Below are positions 35,729-45,032 of a stretch of DNA of 64,000 nucleotides, in pieces (position 1 is the stretch's first letter; the number at the start of each line of letters is the position of its first letter). Made by a program: the position numbers and the translations under genes. The DNA is taken from the NCBI RefSeq assembly GCF_003201355.1, contig NZ_QICL01000007.1:109690-173689 (forward strand), read 5' to 3'. Source of the DNA: Indolivaga alginatilytica. GTDB lineage: Bacteria; Bacteroidota; Bacteroidia; Bacteroidales; Dysgonomonadaceae. The notes under the pieces are model-generated. The model did not search any database and had not been told where the DNA came from. It worked only from the letters and a program-made list of their open reading frames with translations.

Positions 35729-37660
35729 TTATTCGGCTTTTTCTATAGTACCGTACTGAGATTGTCTTTGGATGTATTTCCACTCTTTATTTCCAACACA
35801 TTGAAGCGTGTACGTCCAGTTTTCATTTGTGTTAGTGCCTATAGGGTTTGAATAAATCAACACTGTCACTTCAGCTAGTTGGTCAATACCGTTTACCTGA
35901 GGCTGAGTATCCGGGAATTTGAGGGTCAGGTATACCTTTATTCCTTCAATAGCCCGTTGATCCATGAATGCAGCTTTTTCTGCCGTAGTTCCCGATTTAG
36001 GATATGTTGTATCCAACGACCTGTCTGATTCCCGGTATGAGATGTTTCCATAATTTCCACTAAAACCGTAATAGTATTCAGAATCTCCATAACTACTTAC
36101 TAATGCAGGATTGGCTATTGCCTCATGAGCTTTTACATAGTTTACTATCATCATATAATCGTCAGTATTTTCTTTTCCTTTCTTCATTGTGACATGCAAG
36201 GTAGGATCGAATACCCATCCTAGAGTCGAAAGTACAAATTGATCGGTTTTTTCAAGGATGAAAGTATTAACAGACCATTTTCCTTTTGAGAATACATATT
36301 CATCAGCGTAGCATGAAGTCGCAGATACTTTATATGTTATTGTTTTAGCGTCTCCTTCTTGTGCAAAAGGGAATTTAAGCCCTAAGAATGCAGGCAAGAA
36401 ATCGGGTGCTTGTGCTGTAGTCAGGAATTTAAGACCCATTGCATCATAATCGGTTGGCTGAAGAGTTATTACCGAATCCGCAGCAGATTGCCATTTAGCA
36501 TTTCTATACTTATATGGAGTATATCTTAATTCCTTATTTTTTACATCTATACCGCTTATCTCATCAAATGCTCTTACATTGTCAATTTGATAAGTTGTTG
36601 TTTTCTTTGGAGTTGAAGTGTCATCCCCCGAATATTTGAATGAGATATAGATTTTTTTACCTTTATATGCTTTTAAATCTAAGGTGCCTGCACTGGCCCA
36701 TGTCGTATAGCCGCTAGCCGGCTGAGGTATGGTAAAACTGCTTGTAACATCCTTCCATGTTGCGGTTGTTATATTAGCGTCTTTTCCACTAAAATTTTCA
36801 GACACTTCTATAGATAAACAACTGGCAGTAAAATTACCAACAACAATATCGAAGGTAAATTTAGGACTGGTTGTTCCTGTCAAATCAATAATCTTGGTAA
36901 TTAATCTTACATCATTAACTGCTTTGGTATTATAAGAAGAAACCTGAGCATAATTATTGTTAGAATATGTTCTGTTCTGCCAGCCAATAGCCCCTTTAAG
37001 GTCTTTGTTGATCCAACCGTCGATAGCTACTAATACTCCCGATCCTGCAGGATAACTATTGAAATCTTCTTCGAAGATTTCACTTTCTACAATAGTTGTT
37101 ACTGGTTCCTCTTTGGAATAATAATATTCAACATTCTTGAACATTCCTTCTACGGGAGCAGTTACGTTTTTTGTCAGAATTACAGGAATTGATTTCTCCG
37201 GAGATTTTTCCGGAGTAAAAGCTGTTACGGCATTATCTCCCCATATTAACTTATAATCGCTATCTGTAATCGCATAAGGGGCAGTAGACAGATTCCTGAC
37301 AACTTGATTTCGCCCCTCTTTATACTGATAGGTAACTTTCACTGACGATTTAACGTCTGCTGCGTAGTATTTTGTTTTCAGAAAATAAGGTATAAGTATT
37401 CTTGCATCAGCTTGATCCGAGAACATTTTATCAGCGTTTAAAGTCTTTGCTGTTGCAGAGTCTTTTACATTTTTATTCGCATTTAAAGCGGTTACAATGG
37501 AGGTAATATCTGTCGTCGCAAATGTATAGCTTACCCCTGCTAATACATTTGTCGGTTTCGAAAGCTCATCGAATCCATCAAAACTATCATTATAATCACA
37601 AGCCGAAAATGTTGCTGTGAGTATTGTTGTCAATAATAATATATATATCTTCATTTTCAT
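35729..37660 (-). CDS. Surface lipoprotein with choice-of-anchor J-like domain
   Basis: The 643-residue lipoprotein has lipobox FSAC (Cys21). The middle (about 195-365) resembles a choice-of-anchor J / DUF5017 beta-sandwich: EEDFNSYPAG, GWINKDLKGAIGWQ, then YQIDNVRAFD. The C-terminal third is unrecognised. It starts 13 nt downstream of a TonB-dependent receptor, so it probably acts as the receptor's substrate-capturing partner. The ligand is unknown; there is no enzyme in the operon to suggest it. Confidence 0.8.
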   Translation of the reverse strand: MKMKIYILLLTTILTATFSACDYNDSFDGFDELSKPTNVLAGVSYTFATTDITSIVTALNANKNVKDSATAKTLNADKMFSDQADARILIPYFLKTKYYAADVKSSVKVTYQYKEGRNQVVRNLSTAPYAITDSDYKLIWGDNAVTAFTPEKSPEKSIPVILTKNVTAPVEGMFKNVEYYYSKEEPVTTIVESEIFEEDFNSYPAGSGVLVAIDGWINKDLKGAIGWQNRTYSNNNYAQVSSYNTKAVNDVRLITKIIDLTGTTSPKFTFDIVVGNFTASCLSIEVSENFSGKDANITTATWKDVTSSFTIPQPASGYTTWASAGTLDLKAYKGKKIYISFKYSGDDTSTPKKTTTYQIDNVRAFDEISGIDVKNKELRYTPYKYRNAKWQSAADSVITLQPTDYDAMGLKFLTTAQAPDFLPAFLGLKFPFAQEGDAKTITYKVSATSCYADEYVFSKGKWSVNTFILEKTDQFVLSTLGWVFDPTLHVTMKKGKENTDDYMMIVNYVKAHEAIANPALVSSYGDSEYYYGFSGNYGNISYRESDRSLDTTYPKSGTTAEKAAFMDQRAIEGIKVYLTLKFPDTQPQVNGIDQLAEVTVLIYSNPIGTNTNENWTYTLQCVGNKEWKYIQRQSQYGTIEKAE

Positions 37661-37673
37661 TTTCTATTTCGGA

Positions 37674-40343
37674 TTAAAAATTCACTTTCAGAGTGGTAGT
37701 ATATGTTCTGCCAAAGCCATACATCACAGCAACTTGTGTCCAGTCATCGTGTTTCCCCGGATTTCTGGGTTGTAAATCTCTCGAATCTGAAATGTATGTC
37801 TGATCTAGCACATTATTTACATTGCCCATCAGATTAGCATCGAAGGGACCCATCTTGAACCGGTAATTTGCTCGTAAATCTAATAGACCTACATCAGGAA
37901 CTTTAAAAGGTGTATAATATGTATATGTTCCACCAATATCGGGTATTTCGATAGCATAGTCGGCATAGTTATTACACAGAACTGTAAGATCTGCACCAAT
38001 AGTAAGGCCGTCTAATAAATGATAGCTTGCTCCTGTAGCAAAAGTTGTTTGAGCGGAATTACCGACTTTCACACCTCTCATGTCGATTGTTATCGGTTTC
38101 TGATCTTTAGCGTCAATCACGGTTTTACCATTACTAGGCCTTCCATAGGCGTCATAAACTAAGCCCGAAGTTTTGCTATCCCATATCCAGTCACCAAGAG
38201 ATGCCATACCCGTTATTTCGAGATTGTGTATTGGTTTGATTACGAAATCAAGCTCTATCCCCTGATGGCGGGCATCGAGGCCACTCAGGTTTACAAATGC
38301 ATCCACATCATCTCCAATAAATGTTCTCACTGATGTTCTATCCATCCATTTTGTATAATATACATTCAGATTAGCTGTGAAAAATTTAGAGCGATATCCG
38401 TAACCGACTTCTGCTGAAAATAGTTTTTCATTGACAGCATTTCTATTCACAGTGTTGCTTGTATGTATGGATGTGAAATAACCTCCACTCATAAACGGAG
38501 CACGGGATACATATCCTGTATTAAAGAATACATTGTGTTCTTCATTTATATTGTAATTGGCTCCTCCTTTTATATTGAATCCAATGAAGCTTTTTACTTC
38601 CGATTTTTGATTTTCTTTGCTATAGTAGAACCTATCGATTTTCCAATAGGTATTGTTCGATGCAGATCCGGAGATAAATACACTTAATGCGTCTTTGTTG
38701 TATTCGGCTTGAGTAAATCCTCCCGTTTGAACAACATATCCAGTGTTGTCACGATATACAATGTCTCCTACTATTAGCTTCTCATTTTTATCTACAGTAC
38801 TGGTGGGATCTTTGATTGTAGCCCGGGCAGGATCAACATAGAAGCTCCCTCCCATCAAATCGATAATCCGTCCATCATGTAAGCCTGCGTAATAGCGAAG
38901 GTCTATACCTCCATAAAAGTTAATTTCATCGGTCAACTGACTTGTATAGGTCGAGATTAAACCTGTCCAGATATGGTTGTTACGCGATTCTGTAAGTACT
39001 GTTTTGGAGCCGGTAGTGTTAACGTCGCTAGGTGCATTATCACTCTGTAAATTGGTGTAATCCATATAACCGGTTAATGGGTTCCGGTGGCCTGTTTTAT
39101 TGACTCCTATGCCATTTAATGTACCTGTTGCAGTTACGGTTCCATAAAGGGAGGATGTCGAAGCACCTCTCCACGCATTACCTGCACCATCACCGATAGA
39201 CAGATAGAGTGCCGATGACAGGCTCGATTTATCGTTAATAGACCAAGAGTGGTTTAACGAAATTTGAGGTTTGTGGTAACGGTTGCGGTTTGCATTAACA
39301 CGTTGTCCTTGAGCATCGAACCCGTAAGTGGGGTTGAATTGATATTTCTCTTTTTGTTGCTGCCATTCTGTAACCAACATTTTATCATTATTATAACGTT
39401 GATTGTGCCATTGAGGTGACCCGAAGGCAGTAAAAGATAATTGGTGATTTGCATTGATTATCTTGGATATGTTGGCGTACCATGTGTATGCTTCAAATTC
39501 CGAACCTAATATATAACCATTACCCCAGTTCTTGCCTCCAACGAAACTCATTGCCCATCCGTTTTTGTTAAGCCCTGTTGAAAGGCTGAAAAGAACTTTG
39601 TTATATCCGTCATTACCTATACCATATAGTATAGACCCACCTTTTTGGGCATCGGTTGATTTAGTAAGGATATTAATTGTTCCTCCGACTGATGGAGCAG
39701 CAATTTTAGATGCCCCAAGACCACGTTGTACTTGTAGTGAACGAGTTACATCAGAGAGACCTGCCCAGTTAGACCAGTAAACACCTCCCCATTCCATGTC
39801 ATTAACAGGAACACCATTCACCATTACTGCAATGTTGGCCGATTCAAATCCACGTACGTTGATACGTGAGTCTCCGTAACCTCCACCTTGCTTTGTGGCA
39901 TATACCCCCGGAGTCGATTTTAGAATTTCGGGGAATTCCTGAGAACTTAATTTAGCTTCCAGCATTTCGGGCTCAATTATCGACATTGCTACTGGAGTCT
40001 TACGTCTGATGGCAACGGAAGATGTAACTACCACGTCTCTAAGACCTATGGCACTACTTTCCAGTTCGATTGTGCCTAAGTCGGCTCTTGCATCCAGTTT
40101 CAAGGAGTTGTATCCTACGTAAGTAAATGTAATTTTACCTTGTAGTGATGGAACATTCAAGCTGAAGGACCCATCAAGATCTGTTGATGTTCCTAGTTTA
40201 GCACCTTCGGAGTACACAGATACACCAATAAGTGCTTCTTTAGTGTCTTTGTCAATCACTGTACCTTTTATCACATTTTGCGAAAAGGCTGAGACCGAAC
40301 TAAATAAAATAGTGAAAAGCAGAAAAAGCAGTTTTCTCCTCAT
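37674..40343 (-). CDS. TonB-dependent outer-membrane receptor with carboxypeptidase-like N-terminal domain
   Basis: The 889-residue receptor starts at the ATG at 40341-40343 (MRRKLLFLLFTILFSSVSAF signal peptide); upstream in-frame codons lack signal features. After cleavage comes a carboxypeptidase-regulatory-like domain (VIKGTVIDKDTKEALIGVSV), the plug (GVYATKQGGGYGDSRINVRG; GVPVNDMEWGGVYWSNWAG) and a 22-strand barrel ending in TTLKVNF with terminal Phe. It lacks the SusC-specific long plug insertion. It forms an operon with the downstream lipoprotein. Confidence 0.93.
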   Translation of the reverse strand: MRRKLLFLLFTILFSSVSAFSQNVIKGTVIDKDTKEALIGVSVYSEGAKLGTSTDLDGSFSLNVPSLQGKITFTYVGYNSLKLDARADLGTIELESSAIGLRDVVVTSSVAIRRKTPVAMSIIEPEMLEAKLSSQEFPEILKSTPGVYATKQGGGYGDSRINVRGFESANIAVMVNGVPVNDMEWGGVYWSNWAGLSDVTRSLQVQRGLGASKIAAPSVGGTINILTKSTDAQKGGSILYGIGNDGYNKVLFSLSTGLNKNGWAMSFVGGKNWGNGYILGSEFEAYTWYANISKIINANHQLSFTAFGSPQWHNQRYNNDKMLVTEWQQQKEKYQFNPTYGFDAQGQRVNANRNRYHKPQISLNHSWSINDKSSLSSALYLSIGDGAGNAWRGASTSSLYGTVTATGTLNGIGVNKTGHRNPLTGYMDYTNLQSDNAPSDVNTTGSKTVLTESRNNHIWTGLISTYTSQLTDEINFYGGIDLRYYAGLHDGRIIDLMGGSFYVDPARATIKDPTSTVDKNEKLIVGDIVYRDNTGYVVQTGGFTQAEYNKDALSVFISGSASNNTYWKIDRFYYSKENQKSEVKSFIGFNIKGGANYNINEEHNVFFNTGYVSRAPFMSGGYFTSIHTSNTVNRNAVNEKLFSAEVGYGYRSKFFTANLNVYYTKWMDRTSVRTFIGDDVDAFVNLSGLDARHQGIELDFVIKPIHNLEITGMASLGDWIWDSKTSGLVYDAYGRPSNGKTVIDAKDQKPITIDMRGVKVGNSAQTTFATGASYHLLDGLTIGADLTVLCNNYADYAIEIPDIGGTYTYYTPFKVPDVGLLDLRANYRFKMGPFDANLMGNVNNVLDQTYISDSRDLQPRNPGKHDDWTQVAVMYGFGRTYTTTLKVNF

Positions 40344-40718
40344 GATAAAAATTGATAGTTTAGGGATTATAAAATGTAATAGATGTTTTTTATGCTGTAG
40401 AGTGTATAGTTGAGATGCAGATTCCTCAACTGTAATGTTTTTAGTATGTTTCCACCAGTAACTCATTCAGCAGAGATATAATAATGGGACTTGTGTTTAT
40501 ATAGATTAGTTTGCAGGCGACAAAAATTGTAGACTCGCAGAACTAGAGGTCTAAATAATAAAAAAAAGCATTTTCTGGAGAAATAGCTCCACATAATGAA
40601 ATAGATAACTTAAATGAGAGACAAAGGTAAGATTTTTTATAGTTAGTTCTGAACAAATAATAAAATAATTACCCATACGCTAAAATAATTAACATTTAAA
40701 ATTGTGCGTATTCTGTTC
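40344..40718. other. Intergenic region rlmH / TonB receptor
   Basis: No supported gene. On the minus strand a TACCTTTG box at 40629-40622 may be the receptor promoter, which would leave a leader of about 270 nt; the upstream TTTG (40657-40654) is at 24 nt, longer than consensus. Confidence 0.45.
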
Positions 40719-41192
40719 TTATTCGTGGTGATAAGGCTCGTTATTTAGTATAGTCATTGCCCTGTAGAGTTGTTCTATGAATATGAGGCGAATCATCTGA
40801 TGGGAAAAAGTCATTTTAGACAATGAAATTTTCTCCGAAGCTCTATTATAGATTGTTTCAGCAAAACCATAAGGTCCACCTATAATAAATACAAGGCGTT
40901 TAGCTACTGTATGTGTCTTCTTCTCTATGTAAGAGGCGAATTGCAGGGATGAGAATTCCTTGCCTCGTTCGTCCAACAGTACAATGTAATCTCCTGTTTG
41001 TAAGTTTTTGACTATGAGATCTCCTTCTTTCTCTTTTTGCTGATCTTCCGAGAGGTTTTTTGTGTTTTTTATGTCCGGTATTATTTGCATTTCGAAGGGG
41101 ATATAGTGCCCCAGACGGTTTTCGTATTCACGGATAGCATCCACAAAATATCCCGCATCAGTTTTTCCTATTACAAGAAGACTTATTTTCAT
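40719..41192 (-). CDS. rlmH: 23S rRNA pseudouridine1915 N3-methyltransferase
   Basis: RlmH methylates m3-pseudouridine 1915 in helix 69 of 23S rRNA. The 157-residue SPOUT protein has the AdoMet-binding knot: IIGGPYGFAE (about 103-112) and the C-terminal KMTFSHQMIRLIFIEQLYRA followed by YHHE. Length is standard. Confidence 0.95.
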   Translation of the reverse strand: MKISLLVIGKTDAGYFVDAIREYENRLGHYIPFEMQIIPDIKNTKNLSEDQQKEKEGDLIVKNLQTGDYIVLLDERGKEFSSLQFASYIEKKTHTVAKRLVFIIGGPYGFAETIYNRASEKISLSKMTFSHQMIRLIFIEQLYRAMTILNNEPYHHE

Positions 41193-41681
41193 ATAAAGAC
41201 AAATTAAAATGCAAAATTAAGATTATTAAAGTTACAATACTTATTGCAGGGCATATTTCCTGTTTATTTCGGATTGTATCATAATGTCATGCTTTTGTGT
41301 TTTCTAATATATCTCATTTTTTTCTAATATATCTCATTTTTTATCACTAAGTGTTTGTTTGCTAATTGTTTGTGTTTAACTTATTGATGTGTTGATATTT
41401 GGGCATTTTAAATGAGATTTGTGTTAAAATGTTATTGTTTTATTTGAAATATGCTTTTATTTGCGAATGTTAACTTTATTGGTAGTTTTAATTTTAAACC
41501 TAATAAATATAAAATAGCACAAATAATCTCTTAATCTTAATTAAACTCATGGTAAATACTTCTTAAAGCTATTTCTGTTAATCAGGAATGATTTTCGGGT
41601 GGCAATTCTGTTGCTTATTATCTAATAACCCCGAAAAATACTTATGAAAAAGGGTGTACAAATTTTCTAACTATTTATTTT
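41193..41681. other. AT-rich leader region upstream of susC
   Basis: No supported gene. It contains a perfect tandem duplication of a 20-mer (41301-41340) and long AT-rich stretches. I found no full promoter pair. The length suggests a long leader or regulatory region for the SusC/SusD operon. Confidence 0.5.
41301..41340 (+). repeat. Perfect 2 x 20-bp tandem duplication
   Basis: TTTCTAATATATCTCATTTT occurs twice without a gap, 340-380 bp upstream of the susC start. Confidence 0.95.
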
Positions 41682-44600
41682 ATGAAACACAAATCTCAAT
41701 TAGCCCATATTCTCATGGGAAAATGTTTCCAACGGACTTCTTTTGCAGCCATAGCATTATCTGTCTGTTGTTCCGGTAATTTTTTGTTTGCGTCAGAGAA
41801 TACTTCTTTGAATTTTAATGAAGGCAGTTTGCTTGTTGAGCAACAGCAAACAAACAGAGTTCAGGGTCAAATAATTGATAAAGCGGGAGAACCTTTATCA
41901 GGTGTAACCATTACAGTAAAAGGCTCTACTAATGGAACGATTTCCGATTTGGATGGTAAATACTCTATCAATGTTCCGGATCAGAATGCTACTCTTATAT
42001 TTAGCTATCTCGGTTTTACTACACAGGAAGTGCCGGTAGGAGGAAAGCCTGCTATTAATGTCACTCTGAGCGAAGATACTCAGGTGTTGGGAGAAGTTGT
42101 AGTAACAGCTCTTGGTATCAGGAGGCAAGCCCGATCGATAGGTTATTCAACTACTCAGGTTTCGGGATCTGATTTTACAGAGTCCCGCGATATTAACCTG
42201 GGAAATGCTTTAACAGGAAAAGTCGCAGGGGTAAGTGTATCTAATAATGCGACAGGACCGGGTGGTAGTAGCCGTGTCGTTATTCGTGGTAATGCTTCAT
42301 TGACAGGAAATAATCAACCTTTGTATGTTATAGACGGAATTCCTTATGATAACAGTACTCAGGGAAATTCAGGAACATGGGGAGGCGCTGAAATGGGCGA
42401 TGGACTTTCTAACATCAGTGCGGATGACATTGCGGATATTCAAGTCTTGAAAGGAGCGGCTGCATCGGCTCTTTATGGTTATCGCGGAGGTAACGGAGCC
42501 ATACTTATTACTACCAAATCGGGGTCGAAGGGTGTAGAGGGAATAGGTATTGAGGTTAATAATAACTTAACATTCAATACTATTTATGATCACCGTGAAT
42601 TTCAGAAAGTATATGGGCAAGGTACGCAGGGTAAGAGACCAATGTCTCAGACTGCTGCCATAGAATCATATTCTTCGAGTTGGGGAGAGAAAATGGATGG
42701 AGGCAAAGCCATCAACTTTCTGGGTGATGAATATGCCTACAATCCAGTAGATAATTGGAAGAATTTCTATAACACAGGTATAACCAATCAGACTTCGGTA
42801 GCTTTAAGTGGAAAAGGTGGAGACAAAGTGGTGTATCGTATTGGCTTTTCCAACATTACAGATGCCTCTGTTATACCTAATTCGGGTTTGAGGCAACAAG
42901 GGGTTAATATGAATACAACATATAATATAACACCTAAAGTACACCTTACTGTTACGGCAAATTATATTTTTGAGAAGGTTCGAAACAGAGCCAATCTTTC
43001 GGATGGTAATGCCAATGTGAATGCAACATTGCTTTATTTAGCTAATTCATATGATGTGAGATGGTTAAAGCCTGCTGTTGATGCAAACCGTTCTGAATTA
43101 CTTCCCGGTAATAATGTCTATTTCAATAATCCTTATTTCCTGACACACGAGCGTAGTAATTCTACCCGACGTAACCGTCTGACTACAGGAGCAACTCTTA
43201 AATACGATATAACCGATTGGTTGTATGCTCAGGGGCAGGTAACCCGTGACGGTTATATAATGGATTATCAGTTGATAATACCAACAGGGGCGGGCGCTGA
43301 TCCCGGTGGTAAAATCGAAGAATGGGAAAGAAATTACTATGAGTTGAATGGCAACTATTTACTTGGATTTAATAAGAAAGTAGATGAATCATTTTCTATC
43401 AGCGCCACTTTCGGTGGAAATACCCAAAGGACAGTAAATAAGTCTTTTGGTACAGATGGTGGAATAGGTCCGTTCATTATTCCTTTTTTCTATTCGGCTA
43501 ATAATGTGGCAAACAGACCTTATACACAGACTTATTCGGAGTATCGTGTAAACTCTGTATACGGAACGGCAGATTTCGGATTTAAAGATTATTTATTCTT
43601 GAATTTCACGGGTCGTAATGACTGGTTCTCGACCCTTAACCCGGATAATAACCATTATTTCTATCCATCGGTAAGTACCAGTTTTATGTTCAGTGAAGCT
43701 TTTAAAATGCCCGATTGGGTTTATTCAGGTAAACTGAGAGCATCTTATGCGGAATCTTCAAATGGAACTATCCCATATCAAAACTACCTGACTTATTCGT
43801 TGGAAACATTCAAAATTCAAGGACAATCAGTAGGTAAGGTAACTAACCGTAATATACCTAATGCTAATCTTAAGCCTGTTAAAATACAAGAATGGGAAGC
43901 CGGTTTGAATGTTCAGTTCCTAAATAATCGCTTAGGTTTCGATATGGCTGTTTACAAAAAGAAAACAACCGATGATATTACAACAGTATCTACAAGTTAT
44001 ACCTCAGGTTATTACGGTGCTGTAATGAATATCGGAGAGATTCAGAATAAAGGTATTGAAGCGATGGTATATGCTGTGCCAGTGAAAACAAACGATTTTA
44101 TGTGGAATACTTCGTTTAATATTGCTTACAATAATAGTGAGATTCTATATCTGGGAGGAGTTAACTCTCTTTCTATAGAGGGTGCACAGGCTCGTAACGG
44201 AACTGCTGTGATTATGAATATTATAGGTGATCCATACGGTCAGATTGTGGGTTACAAATATAAGACCAACGAGAATGGAGACAGAATATACGATAAAGAC
44301 GGTTATGCTGTGCGTAGCGATAATCAGGAAGTATTAGGTAATGGTATCTTTAAAGTAACCGGAGGTTTCCGTAATGATTTTACTTATAAGGATTTCTCAA
44401 TGTCGATGTTATTTGACTATAAATTTGGAGCAAAAATATTCTCGGGAACAAATCTGAATTTATATTCGGCAGGTTTACAGGAAGAAACCCTTGGGGGACG
44501 TGTAGGCGGTTATGTCGGTAAAGGCGTAGTGAATACAGGTACTGCCGATAATCCGGTATGGGCACCCAATACTAAGGCTGTAGATGCTCAATTATATTGG

Positions 44601-44891
44601 AGACGGATTTCTTCGGAAAATCCTATTGATGAAGAATTTGTATATGATGCCAGCTTCATTAAACTGAGAGAATTGTCTATTGCTTATCGTGTGCCTCAAT
44701 CTATGATACGCGGGTCATTTGTGAAGGCTTTGAGTCTGTCGCTGGTTGGTCGTAATGTGTGGACATTGTTAAAGCATACTCCTAACATTGATCCTGAATC
44801 TGCTTATAATAACACCAACGGGCAAGGTCTTGAATTGAACGGTTATCCGCCAACACGCAGTATTGGTTTTAATGTAAATGTAAAATTCTAA
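41682..44891 (+). CDS. SusC/RagA-family TonB-linked outer-membrane protein
   Basis: SusC-like barrels import oligosaccharides or peptides with energy from TonB. The 1069-residue protein has an N-terminal signal region, a carboxypeptidase-like domain (VQGQIIDKAGEPLSGVTI, about 59-76), the TonB-box-like LGEVVVTALG (about 131-140), the SusC plug motif LYVIDGIPYDN and LKGAAASALYGYRGGNGAI, and ends in NVNVKF with terminal Phe. A SusD partner follows 141 nt later. No glycoside hydrolase or regulator is adjacent, so the substrate is unassigned. Confidence 0.96.
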   Translation: MKHKSQLAHILMGKCFQRTSFAAIALSVCCSGNFLFASENTSLNFNEGSLLVEQQQTNRVQGQIIDKAGEPLSGVTITVKGSTNGTISDLDGKYSINVPDQNATLIFSYLGFTTQEVPVGGKPAINVTLSEDTQVLGEVVVTALGIRRQARSIGYSTTQVSGSDFTESRDINLGNALTGKVAGVSVSNNATGPGGSSRVVIRGNASLTGNNQPLYVIDGIPYDNSTQGNSGTWGGAEMGDGLSNISADDIADIQVLKGAAASALYGYRGGNGAILITTKSGSKGVEGIGIEVNNNLTFNTIYDHREFQKVYGQGTQGKRPMSQTAAIESYSSSWGEKMDGGKAINFLGDEYAYNPVDNWKNFYNTGITNQTSVALSGKGGDKVVYRIGFSNITDASVIPNSGLRQQGVNMNTTYNITPKVHLTVTANYIFEKVRNRANLSDGNANVNATLLYLANSYDVRWLKPAVDANRSELLPGNNVYFNNPYFLTHERSNSTRRNRLTTGATLKYDITDWLYAQGQVTRDGYIMDYQLIIPTGAGADPGGKIEEWERNYYELNGNYLLGFNKKVDESFSISATFGGNTQRTVNKSFGTDGGIGPFIIPFFYSANNVANRPYTQTYSEYRVNSVYGTADFGFKDYLFLNFTGRNDWFSTLNPDNNHYFYPSVSTSFMFSEAFKMPDWVYSGKLRASYAESSNGTIPYQNYLTYSLETFKIQGQSVGKVTNRNIPNANLKPVKIQEWEAGLNVQFLNNRLGFDMAVYKKKTTDDITTVSTSYTSGYYGAVMNIGEIQNKGIEAMVYAVPVKTNDFMWNTSFNIAYNNSEILYLGGVNSLSIEGAQARNGTAVIMNIIGDPYGQIVGYKYKTNENGDRIYDKDGYAVRSDNQEVLGNGIFKVTGGFRNDFTYKDFSMSMLFDYKFGAKIFSGTNLNLYSAGLQEETLGGRVGGYVGKGVVNTGTADNPVWAPNTKAVDAQLYWRRISSENPIDEEFVYDASFIKLRELSIAYRVPQSMIRGSFVKALSLSLVGRNVWTLLKHTPNIDPESAYNNTNGQGLELNGYPPTRSIGFNVNVKF

Positions 44892-44994
44892 GAATCTTTG
44901 AATAGCAGTTCTTTAGCAGGTATCATTAGATACTTAATGATCTGTTTCAGATTCATAAAAAAGTAGAGTCTACATATTTCTAAAAACATTAAAA

Positions 44995-45007
44995 AGGTCT
45001 GAGACTT
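44995..45007 (+). promoter_or_regulatory. Palindrome AGGTCT-G-AGAC(T)T, copy 3
   Basis: The same motif as at 31547 with one base lost from the right arm. It ends 25 nt before the susD start codon, between susC and susD. Confidence 0.65.
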
Positions 45008-45032
45008 AAATACAATTTTAAATTGAAACAAA

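Noticed and set aside
40344..40466. Extended N-terminus of the TonB receptor
   Set aside because: The extra 41 residues have no signal features; the internal ATG at 40343 begins a good signal peptide.
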